In this document: piece after piece, positions 11,447 to 25,584 of the stretch
Layout: each line of letters starts with the position of its first letter
How positions within the stretch are numbered: the first letter of the stretch is position 1
Source of the DNA: Lingula anatina
Taxonomy: Eukaryota; Brachiopoda; Lingulata; Lingulida; Lingulidae
DNA length: 64,000 bases
NCBI RefSeq assembly: GCF_001039355.2
Contig: NW_019775513.1
Location: 1 to 64,000 of the forward strand
Direction: 5' to 3'
Notes under the pieces: model-generated
Database searches by the model: none
What the model was told of the DNA's origin: nothing
The model's input: only the letters and a program-made list of their open reading frames with translations
Position numbers and translations under genes: made by a program

Positions 11447-14385
11447 TTCAATTCAAAATGGCTGCTTTATCCAATATGGCCACCAAAATTTCACCAAATT
11501 TTTCAATTAAGTCATGTATACTTTTATTTATAATTTCATTCAATCATGATAAAAGTAAACTGTTATCAAATGTAGGTTTTTTTAAATATAGATTCATTTT
11601 ACTACCTATATTACAGTATGAAGTAAAAATCTTTCGGAATAAGAGTTACGTTTGAACTACTATTGCATTTATGTACACACACATTAATTGGCACAGAGCT
11701 CTTTTTTAAAAGATTAAAATGTTAGAGACCAAAAAAGAGCTTTTGTCAACAGAGGCAATATAGCAGCTTCTTCAGGAATTGAAGTATGGAAACAATTTTT
11801 TACTTGACTACCATTTTTAAAAACATGCTGGATATTATAGATAAATTTATTTGGTAAGTGGCTATATTTATGAGGATATATACATAATAAGAAATAATTC
11901 AACAGTTAAGTACTTAAAATTGTCTTATTTAATCCTAAAAGTACAGCTCAAGTCTTTTAATGTGGATATTAATGAAGACACAAAAGATGGAAAGACTCTG
12001 GATGCAATAATTGCGAGCATTTTCTCACTAACTAGATTTTTACTGAATGCCTTTGCATTAAGAAGTGATATTGTAGATGAAATAATTGTATTGTATTCAT
12101 AATTGATTTCTGTTTGTACACATAAAATCTTGATTGTATATATCTTCTGTATTTGTACAGATTGTTATGTATTTTAGGTCAGAGGCCTGATAATTACAAC
12201 GAATAAACTCATCATCATCAACTTATTCTACAATATCTCAAACAGATCCAAAAACATTGCTCAACCTGAATCACTTGTTTTGATGAAGAGAAGGAAGTTC
12301 TTGAATTCAGATTCTGTCCCATTTAACATACCAGCAAGTCATATAAACTTGTAGGACAGGCAAGAAACAAGATCAAGAGTCAGTACGTGTACCTCTACTA
12401 CCAGTCCCAAACAGTCCAATCAGACAAAGAAAAGCACTTTGTAGTAAAGATGTGATTTTGTGTCTTATGCAGCATTGGTTAATAACAGTGTTCTCCCAAC
12501 ACAGACTGGTTTTTATGAGGATCTTACAGAAAAGAAGTTTCTATAATAAGCCTACAATTAGATACCAGCTAATATTCCAATTGTCACCCACAAACCCTGA
12601 TGTAGTTCAAGAGTCTTTGGACTATTTTGTGCAGCTTACACAAAGCAAGGGACAAGAAAAAACTGAGAAAACGTGATCAAACAATCTACAGTGTACGACA
12701 TCCTAGAAAAAATAAAAAAGAAACATGCCCATATAAGTATAATGATGAGGTTTCACAATGCAGAGAATATTCTATGGAAAGCATTGGTGACAATGGAAAA
12801 CAGTGGAATGGAAGAATTGATTGTGTACGGAATAGCAAAAAGGATTTTGAGTGGAAAGGATTACTACAAGATTGGGGGGTCTACTCTGTTGCTGGAAAAG
12901 CTATGTTGGGGCTTAAGTGGAAAGCATTTGAAAGCTGGTTAGAAGAAAGGCATGAGGCTGAGGCCCGCACGGTGGACGAAGAAGATGGTGTTTTGGGGCA
13001 TGTATATAGATGTCTTTTTATTAAAAAATAAAAATAAAATAAATAAATAAATAAATAAATAAATAAGGAAAGAGCTGTCTACTGGGATTTGCAGCTTGAG
13101 AAAGTCCAAAATATATGAACAGACTTGGCTATTGAGCAAACCTACAACAAAGAAGGTAAAACGTCCTTGCTGAAAAGTATCTTTCAAAACCAGGTAATCC
13201 ATGGTCAGTACATTAGATCTGCCCTCTTGTTAACTAGGGTGACTGAGATGTGCAGTCAGTGGCTGGTATGAAGGAAGAAGCATTGGGGCATCAGAGAGGG
13301 TCAAGCACCTTTTCAAGAGAAGAACAACAACTGATTAAAAAGGTCAGAGAAACAATAGAAGAATTCTTGATTGACCCATTCACATGCTCAAACTGGATAA
13401 CCTCTTCCACATTGCCACAAGAGAGAAAGCCCCATCAACAGATCTTGTTAAATTCAAGGAAAAAATTTAAGAAGTTCTGTAGCAAGCACAAAACCAAGAT
13501 TTGCATAAAATTATGCCACCACATTCAGCACTTCTCATCCAAAAGGCAAATTTACGGGTCTGCTTAATCTGTATCAAGATGGAGTTTCAATTACAAGAGC
13601 TCTTTGCCTTTTCAAGAAACTGACTCCCAAAAATAACACTTCCATTTATGAAAGGGCGGTGTATCAACCATCCTTGTTTGAGGCAAGCCAGAAGCTCCTA
13701 TAGGGACTAAGGGTTTTGCATGCTAAATGGGGAAAGAGTCCAATTACATATGCTAGCTTCTGAAGACTGTTTCCCTGAACCCACCTTAGACACTGCCACA
13801 TTCTAATCTAAAATGAGTATACAGAGTGGATGCTATGGCCTTCATTCAGAGGTTTTAGCATCTTAGGGTCAGTACCACTAGTGATCTGTCTGAAGCACAT
13901 ATAATCCATTTTCTTGGCGACAGGAACTTTTTTCACAAGAAGAAAGCCAAATCAAAGAAAGTCTCTCGTACTTTCTGCGCCAAACATGGGTTCAAGGGAA
14001 TACAATTAAACCGAACATGGTTTGTTGACCACCATCTTGGATGCAGTTGCCATCTTGGATTAAGATACCATCTGAAATTTGCCTCTATAAAAAATACACA
14101 ATTGTCTGGGATACCATATTTTGTCAGATGAAAACCCACTTCATTAACATTTGAACTTTCAGTAGAATATGCCCCTTTGACTCATAATGGAAAGGGGCAT
14201 ATGGCAGCCATATTGCATTTTTCCTGATCATAAAAGCCTTCAGAGTGCATATAAACAATAAAATTTGGGTAATATTGTTAATAATCTATTTATCATAAAT
14301 GCTTGCTTTTATCATGACTGAAAAAAATTTGGTAAAATTTGGGTTGCCATCTTGGATAAAGTAGTCATTTTGAATCAAGTAGACT
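11447..14385. mobile_element. Degenerate interval bounded by inverted repeats
   Basis: The left edge (about 11447-11560) contains TTCAAAATGGCTGCTTTATCC, then CACCAAATTTTTC and CATGATAAAAG. The right edge (about 14300-14385) carries the reverse complement with a few differences (GGATAAAGTAGTCATTTTGAA, and CTTTTATCATG in mirror order). Several short plus-strand frames between 12452 and 13567 look like fragments of one decayed protein, for example basic stretches at 12627-12750 and 13250-13567. None is intact and I cannot name the family. A small palindrome (ATGCCCCTTT ... AAAGGGGCAT) sits at 14169-14201. Best reading: remains of a DNA transposon or nested elements. Confidence 0.4.
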
Positions 14386-15086
14386 TGCCAGTCATTTAAA
14401 ACTCAAAATTAAAAATAATAATTGAAGTCAGAAATATTATAAAACATGGCCTCTAAGAGCAAGAGTGGCTCAAAACGTGATTAGTAAGTAAGACAAACTA
14501 CTTTTTTGAGAAAAAAAAACAAATGGCCGGAAAATCCTGGATAAGGAGGGAAATGGCACAAAAGAAAAAGCATGTAACTGAAATAAATAATTAATTGACA
14601 AATTAAAGAACAGATGTGTATATTTTTAGGTTGGATATATTATCTAAATACATCTTGTTAATATATCTTCTACATTCCAAAACTTAAAGCCTTATATTTG
14701 AGCATTTCATACAGAATATACAATAAAATATGTAAAACAACATAAAACAAGCAAAATAATAAATTTTTGCTCTGTTACAAAGACAGCTCATCACTGGCCA
14801 TGTTCCACTTTACCTTTTTTTAGTACACTTAGTAAAGTAAAATGAATTTGATGCGTGTCTGATAACCCTTAAAATACTGCTCACTGAACACGAACTAAAA
14901 ATCCATTTTTGAAAAGACAGATTAATTCATATGATATCTACCTTACATTTGCCCTCTACCCAATTTCCCTTGAAATTCTTGGGACTGCGAATCCCTTACA
15001 AAAATTTCCTGTATTGGATGCCCTTATCAAAACAATGCTTTATAGGTGACAGTGTCCTAGGACCCATAAATAATGCAAACAAAGGG
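14386..15086. other. Non-coding stretch, nothing identified
   Basis: A/T-rich sequence between the degenerate element and the last alternative unit of the minus-strand locus. It would include the 3' untranslated region of unit 9. Confidence 0.4.
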
Positions 15087-15311
15087 CTAACTATCTGCCG
15101 CGTGGATGGGTGAAGATACGCTTTGCTTCTGTTTTTCCAAAGCAACTCTTCTCCAGTGTGTGATGGTGGATTTGGGAATATTATATTTCTTAGCAACGTA
15201 TATCATAGTATGGCCTTTTGCCTCTTGTAATATCATCTCTTTCTCTTTCTGGCTGTAGGAGCGGTAGTTGCCACGAGGAGGTCGGCGTTGCTGGAAGGCA
15301 GCCCTTGGCCC
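15087..15311 (-). CDS. Unit 9: alternative C-terminus with pipsqueak/CENP-B-like helix-turn-helix
   Basis: This exon of 74 codons plus stop enters in phase 0 after ATACCTTTGCAG with GPRAAFQQRRPPRG. The helix-turn-helix reads YSQKEKEMILQEAKGH, then IYVAKKYNIPKSTITHWRR. The A..Y.I..STI..W pattern is typical of Psq and CENP-B/Tc5-type DNA-binding domains. It is the last unit found; no later unit was seen between it and 9.8 kb. Confidence 0.7.
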   Translation of the reverse strand, partial: GPRAAFQQRRPPRGNYRSYSQKEKEMILQEAKGHTMIYVAKKYNIPKSTITHWRRVALEKQKQSVSSPIHAADS

Positions 15312-18300
15312 CTGCAAAGGTATCAACACCCTATATTGTTAATGTGGTACACAGGATATTGTGTTCATTGGCAGTATGTTTGACCCCATTCCCAGAGATT
15401 AGATCGATCCAAACTAGATCGACCTAACTCCCTGGGGGTTCACTCTAAATAGCTGTCAGCCGAGCGGGCACGAAAGTTAAATACCCCCTTACAGCTTGTA
15501 GTAGGCGGGACGGACATTAAAGTCGGATTATCTGACAGTTATCTAGAGAGACTCCCCATGGGGATAGATCGATCTAAAATCTATGGGAATACGCCCTAAG
15601 ACCCCATTCCCAGAGATTAGATCGATCCAACTAGATCGACCTAACTTCCTTGGGGTTCACGCTAAATAGCTGTCAGCCGAGCTGGCACGAAAGTTAATTA
15701 TCCCCTTACAGCTTGTAGTAGGCGGGACGGACATTTAAGCCGGATTATCTGACAGTAATCTAGTGAGACTCCCCACGGGGATAGATCGATCTAAAATCTA
15801 TGGGAATGCACCCTTAGGTGACATTGTGTTAGGAGCAATGGGCTGTTGTAGGAGTAATAGTAAGGCTGTTCTAGAAAGTAAGATGTGGTAGCTAAAATAG
15901 ATGTGATGGCGTGTTTGGTTTTGATTGTATTACGTGTGATGTAAGTTAAGTTTTGGTGGTGTTAGATGTGATAGTATTTTAGGTGAAATAACTGATGTGA
16001 TTGCATACTAGTTGGAATTGCATTGGGTGTGGTGTTGTGCTTAACATTTAATTTTGGAGAGTGAAACAAGCCAAGGCAAGTATTAGCTGTGTGCTTAAAA
16101 AGGATAGTGTTAGTTGTAAAGTGACCAGAATACTAGTAAGTGTTATGTAAAGCCTGAATGCATTTCTGGTTTCCAGAAAGATGTCAAAACATTGATAAGC
16201 TTTGCGACAGTGCTGTCTGTGACTGTGGCATAGTTTTCAGTATGTTTGGTATGACAGTCTTTAAATCATATCAGTATGTTCTGAAGGCCAAAGCCTTAAC
16301 AGAACAGTATGACAGAACATGTGAGAATGTGTTGAAATTTAATTCTTTATATATGAATATTCTGTATTTCATTGTTTTTTTATTTTTTGTATAGTTGCAC
16401 ATACTGACATAATAGGATAGTGGACAAGTGAAGTAGAATTGTGAATGGTGACATCATGCTTAAGCTACTATATGTGCTAAATAGATGAAATGTATAACAA
16501 GATAAGATTTAAGGTGAAGCACATACTGGCTCTTCTACTACCACTACTACTACACAAGAACTAATAGTCACAGCCAATTATTGTACTCCTAAAACACTGT
16601 CACACCTACACACTCCCTGTCAAACATTTCCCTACACTAAGTGAGCTTTGCTTTCATCTCAGCATTCAGGGCTTCTCTGTGATCACTGATCAGATCATGT
16701 TTGCTGACATTATCCTTTTTAAAGATGGCACATCCTTTGGTGAATGAATTGGTTTTGTTGTGCTTCTGACACAAAGTGCAGTACATCAGATTTTTGTCTT
16801 TATCGTAGTGGATCCAGTTATAGTCATAGGTCCAGGATTTCCTGAAGCAGCGGCTGCCTTGGGAATGAACCCTGCGGAATCTGGGCTGCTCTGCACTCAA
16901 AATGGCAGCACTGTTTGGGCGCTGTTTTGGATCCCAAATTATGGTGGTAACTGGTGTCCAGGTGGCTTGACCCGTGTGGGTGCTGAGGGGGACCGTCATC
17001 TTTAAAATTGATAAACAGATTGCATTATCTTTTTTGTTGCTTGGAGGATATGTCATATTATGTTGTTTTCTATCATATGAACTTTATGAATGACTGAATG
17101 TACAGAGTCACAAAATAGATATACCCCTAGATTACATTTTCAAAAAACTTGTTTATTTCATTTTTGTGTCTCAATCACAAAATATGTTTACCTTGGTAAC
17201 AGTAACTGATATTATACAGTGAATCATATAACCTAAAGTAAGATAGGAATTATTACCTTAAAAATTATGAAATTGTTCTAGCACAGTTTTTTTATAAAGG
17301 TTCCTTAATTGTGTGTTGTTACAGTGATAACTTCAGGAAACATTGATTAGAGGGAGTAACATCAGTGATAGAATCTTTATGAGTCTTATTAACACAATAT
17401 AATGAGAACTTGACAAAGCCATCATTGTCTCAAATCACGTGCTACTATGGATATACCAAAGTAGAGTTTTTTCATAAGATCATTTCCTAACTTGAAAAAA
17501 AGGGTGATTTCTTAATGTAAGGCAGCTATATGTTAATAACCTAATGCCAACTAAAATGTTAAATAGGAAATATTTCAACCTAATGGTAGATTACATACCC
17601 AACAAAAATTATTTGAAATTCTTCTCTGCCTCTGTTAAATATTTACGTAACTGACTGTCACACCCACCACAGCTAGCACAACTTTTAATATATTTATTCA
17701 ACTATCACATTTTACTTATTTCTAAATATGACCCATTTGATACATTAAGTTTCTGAACTTAAAAAACTGTCACATATAATACAATTAAGTATTTGTACAA
17801 TTTTATTATGTGACTTACTCTGCTATGCCATATCTGCATAAAAATTATATGCATATCCCTAAAGAGAATGTATTGCTCTTGTTGCGCAAAAAGGGTGCAC
17901 AACTAACACACTTGCACAGCAGCATGTGTTACCTCAAGTGCACTGAGACTCTTGGCTGACAGCTTCTTTGTGATCTGATATCAGTTCATGCTTACTGGCA
18001 TTGTCCTTCTTAATAGTTGTGCAGCCCTTTGTAAAGGCATTAATCTTGTTATGTTTCTGACACAAGGTACAAAACATCATTTCCCTTTGGGAATCGTATT
18101 GAATCCAGCCGAATTTAGCTCGCCATGACTCCTTGAACTCCCTCTTTTTGCTTTTTTTCAAATCTGAGTCCAGGTCATTTGGGGAAACAGGAATGAACGG
18201 GACATTTGAACTGCAGGTTGAAGCGATCTTCCACTGTTTCTCACCATCTTCATCTGGATCATGATGAAAAGTAGGAGTCTCTGCATTATATCTACTGTAG

Positions 18301-21300
18301 GGTGCAGCACGTGTGCTGTTATCAGAGCTGGTTTCGGGAGTCATCTTTGAAAGTGGTAAGACAAGTTTTAGACTAATTGTACAGGGGACAGATAAAGATA
18401 GATAAAGTTTGAAAATTGTGCTTGCAGTATGCATGATTTTTGTAAAAGTTTAGATTTCAGTCTAAAGCAATGATAAAGGTCTCAAAAGTTTATGTTCCAC
18501 ACAAAACCTCATCGATTAGAGTTTTAAACCCTTTACATTTTTTAAAGTACAAAGCATCAATTGCCAGTTTAACATTTCCATCAAATTAAACAACTGTCAC
18601 ACCTAACAAACTGTCATGTAAAATTTTTGCATATCATGTAATTTGAATAAACCTGATAATTGCCAGCTCACTTAGTAAGTCTGTAGCACAGATCATTAAA
18701 TTATTCCAGTTGGTCACACCCGACTTTCCCTAACACAATCTAAGTCTCACCTAACACAATATATCAGATGTTTTCTGACATCTCAGCACCAGCAGCCTCC
18801 CTGTGATCAGTAATACAGTCATGCATGAATAAATCATACTTCCTAAAAATGCTCGTTCCCCGAGTAAATTTATTGGACTTGTTATGTTTCTGACACAGAC
18901 TACAAAATAGTAAGTTCTTCTCCCTATCAAAACGGAGCCAACTGTACTCATAGGTCCAGGCTTGCTTGAAATAACGGTTTCCTTTGGTTGTACCAGCTGG
19001 TAATCTGATTCCACCTGCAACCTGCCTTGTCCACTTTATACCTTCATCTGTGGCACCACCTACAGTTTTCTGCAAATTCATAAATAAGCAACCCAAGCTG
19101 TTGGTAAAATATAAAGAAGTAAAATATGAAGTGTATTTTTTTTCTGCAAAAATAAGAATTCAAGCTTCTATGTAAGCTTTTTTGACATTCCAATTGCAAC
19201 ACTGTGCCCAATTTGACTTGAATATATCTGACACTTTCTCACTTAAAAAACAGAAATGTAAAACTGCCATTGCATGCCATGGTTATCTGCCACTGTATTA
19301 TTCAACACTTGGACACGCATTAAAAGCTTCAACCGTCACACCTAACACAATCCACTAGTTTAATACTGACATTCAAATAAAACTGCTTTTCAAACTTGAC
19401 CTGTATTTTTCAGTGTCATATATCATTCCAGTAAATTTGAGGCTAATCAGTCCAACAGTTTTCAATATATTGAAAAGTGCAGGGCAAAAACAGCAATGGA
19501 GGTAGTTCATTGCTGTATGCACAGACACACTGTGTCTACACTTAAAAACCTCCCACATTATCTTTTCATTAAGCATGGAATTGCATTCTGTCCGTAGTAA
19601 TTTTTTACCACTTCTGTGAAACCAATCATCTGAAAAACATTCAGTAAGTCAGTCATTCATAAGTCTTCTCAGCCCAACAACACTTATATTTTCACTAGTA
19701 GAATAACAAAGCCCTTCTCAAAACCATGGGGTATGCTTAGGTAAAAGCTCATTTTGGAGGGGTTGGAGGTCAGCTACATGAAGGGGAAAAAACCCTAGAA
19801 ACTCCCACGCATTCCCTACCCAAGCAACTGAATAGTTAAGGAACTTAAACTACTTCTTGTGGCTGTACACATTTTAACTTCTAATAAATCATAATTACTA
19901 ATAAAACAATTGTACTGATAAAAAAATTAAAAGAAAGTCGAAGTCTCTGAGCAAAATAAAGGAAATCCTTTTTCTTAAAATGTCTGACAAAACAGTGAAT
20001 GCATTGTGCAATACATAACTGCCAGGCAGCTTTTGCTTAGTAAGTTGTTTCTCAAGTCCCACTAACATCTAAATGACCAAAACAGAAAAAGAAATTGAAT
20101 CATAATAGCTTTAAAATTTATGATAATTAAGGTCTTATGCCTCAGGAGACATGTGAGATGTGATAATCAAGACCTTGTCATAAATGAAATGTAATAGGTG
20201 TGATAGTAAAAACCTCATAGCACGGTTATATTGTCATAGGTGTGATTATAAAGATCTTGCATCACAGTTGAATTGTGGCAAGTGTGGCCAACACCTGGTG
20301 CATTTTGTCAGCAAATCATGGTTTTAATTGTTTCTTTTTTATTATGTACAATATTATCTACTCTAAAAAAATACAATGTCACATGGCTTAAAGTATATAA
20401 AACTGAAATGAATATTAAGACTCTACAAACTGACTTCATCTCTATGGCCATTTCTGTAATACAGCAACATTAGATAAAGACAGTAGATAAAGAATAATTC
20501 AATTTAAATGTTCAACAACATGGCAAAAATAATCGCTCACATTAATATATGCTTTAATGCTTTAAAATTGATATAAATATATCCAATAACAAGTAAGTTA
20601 TCTGTCACTAAAAATACTCATTTGCCATTCTGTTCAAATAAACATGTTTTCAGATCTGAAGAGTCACATACTCATAAGCATATTATTCATTGTAAAACAT
20701 GAGTCCCACCACAGAAAGACAATATATACTGTATAAAAACTACTCAGCTGTATTTTTTTTTAAATTTCTCTGGTGTCAAGTGTTTTGTAGTAATAATGCC
20801 TAAGAATTGGGGGGGGGGGGGTAAGAGTGAGATGTCAAAGGTTTATTTGGACAGATTGTTCGTTCAAGACCACTTGTCAGATTGCTGACCTAAAGACACA
20901 CCCTCCATCTGTAACTTTTTCTTCAACCGCTGACGTTTGTGTCTTAGTCTGTCCATTTTTTTATGATGTTCATATTTCTGAGGATCAGCTTTAATCTTTT
21001 GTCTATACAATTTTCTTCTCAAAGCACCAGAAGACATGTGCGGTTTTTTCCTTGAAGGCACCGGGACAGTATTGCTGCCAGAAATCCCAACTACTGCTTT
21101 CTGTCCTGACGCTGCATTTTCCCATGAGGTTCCTAGTCCAACATTGTGACCCGATGTCACAGATGCTACCGTATTCATCCTGGGTGCCCCAATTCCTGCA
21201 GCCTAGAAAAGACAGGGCATGGCTTAACTGAGGACCAAGGTCGGGAACACTGGAATGGCCTGTAACTGAGGCCATTCTTAATCAATCACACCCAACACAA

Positions 21301-24300
21301 TGTCCCTCTCAATGAAGAATATGTTACATCTTACAGAATGTCACTCTTTCCAATTACATACTTGGTTTGAAGTCACACCTAACACAACACAGAAATCTAA
21401 TTCTAATCAGCAATAAAAAATAGCTATATGTTATCCCCTCAAACAAATCTGCCATGCATAGAATATGACATCTGTCCATGTGACAAATAAAATAAAAAGA
21501 AAATGCACACATTCAAGTGGTGTTTAATGTTTAACTGATGATTAGATGAACATTTTATAATGCAGAATAACACAAATAGACTAACCATCTTAAGACCTGG
21601 ATTCTAGACAGTGTTCTCTGAAAGAAGTTTGCGTTTCATTCGCTGTCGCCTATGGCGTAGGCGGTCTAGTTTCTTATGGCGCTCATATCTAACAGGGTCT
21701 AATTTGACCAGTTGTCTATACTTTTGCATGTATGTGTTTCTTGCTAGTCCAGCAATAACTGCACTACCCTGGCCAGGTCTATCCTACAAAACAACACCAC
21801 AATGTCACAAATGTGTTAGGTGTGATGGTGTACTTAAATCTGCAAAGATATCATATGTGATAGTTAGTTAAGAAGGGAGGTCTGTGTGAATGTGTCGGTG
21901 TGTGTGTTTGGGGAGAGAGAGAGAAAGAGAGAGAGAATGTATTTGATCAAACATCATTTCATTATCTATACACATTAACTTTACCACTGTCACATCCAAC
22001 AAACACTTACTATCCATATACAAGCATGAATCAAATTATAACCTCAGGTTCTATGTATATTACTGACCACAGGAGGCTCCAAATGCATTTCCTGATACCA
22101 TATTATGATTTATTGTCATTGTAGGCTATAGTAAGTGTTTTGCAGGGTGGGATTACGAGTATGATGTGTGCTCAGGTGTGACATTCTGCTAGGTGAGACT
22201 GTATTTGGTAAGATGGGTTAAATGTTACAATGTGTTACATTAGACATGGAAAATATCACTTGTTGCCTTAAACACACATCTTTTGTTAGTAGTCTTCTCT
22301 TTTTATTTGTTTGGTTTCGGTCTGCTGTCTTTTGGTCTCCACAGTTTTTGCCTTACACACTCTCTATGTTTCTATCTTTATTCTTCCTTCTGTCTGGACT
22401 TAGCTTGTCAACACCCTTTTAAACATCTTTAATTATATTTCTGTTGTTTTAGTTTTCAGAAACTCATCAGATGAAAACCAACTGCTGCAGGCAATTTGTG
22501 ACCACCAACACTTGAGATATTTGGTTTACATAATACAACACCTGAAGTGAATTGAACACACTGTCACCCTGACATTATTATTAATTCACATTTTCACATT
22601 AGTACTTTAGTCTATGCAACATGTCTTCACTAATTATACTCAATCAATGCCCCAATCAGATGTGCTTATCCTTATATAACATTACCAAGCCTAACCTAAC
22701 CCAGACAGATCAACAGCAGCCTAAGTTCATTATTCCAGTGTGATCAGGATACAAAAACAAATATACCATGTACCACAGATTCAAACTATAAAATGACACA
22801 ATTTCTTCTCCACTGTCCCCACAATATTGGACATCAAAGATGTCACCTCTGATATACAAATTCACTCAGGCCAAAAGTGTTGTGCTATTCATCATTTCAT
22901 CACTGACCATTTTCATTTTGAAAATGAAATTTCCAAATCAATTCATTAACTTTCTTTTTATTCTAAAAACACAGGAAACTACAAACAGGATTAAAAAATC
23001 AAGATACACCATGCTTTGATACACATGTGAAATATCTTTTTCTTCAGTAAGTGATAATATTGATTCTATTTTTCTTAAAAAAATCCATTTTTCAACTGCA
23101 AGAGTTGCATAAACATGTAGTACATAAAATATGTCACGTATCTGTCTCTATCTTTATTTCTATTTCATTATTTAGCAACATTTGTCTCTCTTTAAGCCTT
23201 TTTCTTCTCTGGTACTGTCGCTTGCGAGCCTTTATTCTATGTTCCTCAATCTCTGCCTGTGTCCTGTTCTTTCTAATCATTTTCTTCCTTAGGCAGTCAG
23301 CCTTTTTGTATTCCTCATACTTTTCCTTATCTTCTCGCAACTTTGCTCTGTACCTGAATGAAACATCAGGAGCACTATAACATGAAATGTTTGATGTGAA
23401 TTCATTCAACTGAAATACACATCTAACCAAATTCTACCAAACATTCAGCAATTAACAAACATCATATAAGTAGTATTTCAATACTGATTGGTGATTCAAT
23501 ATTTTGAAATCATTCAACGTTACATACTTTCTCATTCTTTCTTTATTTGTAAGTCGGCACCTGCCTGGGACCTATATAAAAGAATTACATTTCATATTAC
23601 TATGTGTACAGTATCAACGAAAGGCTTTCTTTTAATCCAAGTTTATGTATTAGCATAATAATCTACATTATTTCCTAAGGCCTGAAATCTTCAAAGGATT
23701 CTTGGATTCTTGACATAAAATAAATTTAACTAAAAAATCGACTACAAATGGTTTATTGATAGCTTGAAAATTTCGTGGTTGAGAAGAATGATGGGCTGTA
23801 TTAGTATAACATCATGGCATCAATTGTTGTTAGATACTTTATCATACAATTTTAGGGATCTTGTGAATTTTGGACAGGAATATATAAAGCACATTGAAAA
23901 GAAAACCACCAATAGATTTTGGAAAGATGTATTTCGAGCATTCTATAAATTTAGACAAATAATGGATAAGGCTGATTTAGAGTTTTATCAAGGGGTATGG
24001 TTTAATAACATGATTAAAATCAATAGTAAAACAATTTATTACAAGAAGTGGCATGAGAAAGGAATAGTACATGTATTTGATTTTGTAGATGAAAATAATA
24101 ATTGTTTAAATTATGCCAATTTTTGTAGTAAATTTGATTTCTACCCACCATTCACAATGTTTTATGGTATTGTACAGTGCATCGAGAAAATGATTAGAAA
24201 TAAGAAAAACATTGATATCTATATGAATATTCCATTTAGACCAAAATTTCTAGAAGTTCTGATGAGAAATCAAAAGGGAGTAAGACCTATATACGATACC

Positions 24301-25541
24301 TTTGTTACTAGTTTGTATTTTAGACCAAAAAGTGAAATAAAATGGGAAAGTGAGTTGAATGTGTACCACGATGAAAAATGGTGGATGGAAAAGAATAACT
24401 CGATTAAAAAGTTGGATGATATGAGCCTTAGATGGTTTCAATATCGACTGGTCCATAGAATCTTAGGAACAAATTCTTTTTTATTTCGGATAAATGTAGT
24501 AGAATCATATTTATGTGTATTTTGTAAAAAAGAGGAGGAAACTTTTGTTCATTTGTTTTGGGAATGCGGTAGAATTTCAGAAATCTGGGAACAAGTAAGA
24601 GAATCGTTAGAAAATGAGTTAAATATAATAGAAAGATTAAACTGTATTGACATTATATTTGGAAAACAACAAAGTTTGGTAAATTTAATTATTTGTTTGG
24701 TTAAAAAATTTATATATTGCCAGAAAATGACCAAAAGTGTCCCAGATTTCTTGAAAGTAAAAAGTTATATTAATCAATATATGGAAAGTGACTATTTTAC
24801 TTATAGCAAAAATATGGATAATGATGGTTTTATTAAAAAATGGAAAAAATTAGGAAGTGATTTTGTGAATGGGAAATTTAACAGTTAAGTACCTTTAGAG
24901 CTTGTATGTATATATGGGTGTGAGAGTGTTTTGTAATTTTTTTATTTTGAAATAAATTTAAAAAAAAAAAAAAAAAAATCGACTACTTTATGTAAACTGA
25001 CAAGGGATAAACTTTCCAATGCAGTTTTGATGACCTGGCAAATCTCACACATTTCTGACAATACAATTACTGGACAGGGTTACAAATGCAACCCTCTGAA
25101 AACTGACACACCTAACACACTGTAATTTTTTTAAAACATTTACAAACAAGACATAACCTACCTCTTTTTGTGTACCCTGCTAATTGGCATTCTACATCAT
25201 GAAAAGTCAACACAAAACAAAGACTTGATCTTTACCCAAAGTTCTTTTTTGTCCAAAATAGGAGAACCCTCCAAAATTTTCAAAATCTGTTCCCATGACA
25301 TTTAGCAATGTAGACATATATTGGATGCTCTGATAAGTGACCTATTCAAACAACAAATTTGCCAGCATGACAGACCATAGATGCTATTTACCATGCTTGA
25401 GGAATATAACACAATGCCCTTTTTAACAAATATACATTAACAAATTTTTAGTTTTTAAACATGTTGAAACCTATATTAACAATAAAAACCAACAATGCCA
25501 ATCCTTGTCACAATGCTAAACCACCCAGAAAGATGACTAAT

Positions 25542-25584
<43 letters not shown>

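Noticed and set aside
11851-12225. Possible 3' end of a LINE with ATC repeats as tail
   Set aside because: The short frame lacks a recognisable reverse-transcriptase or zinc-binding motif, and no target duplication was found.
13030-13066. AAATAAAT repeat as a polyadenylation cluster
   Set aside because: It is a simple tetranucleotide microsatellite with no coding region ending in front of it.
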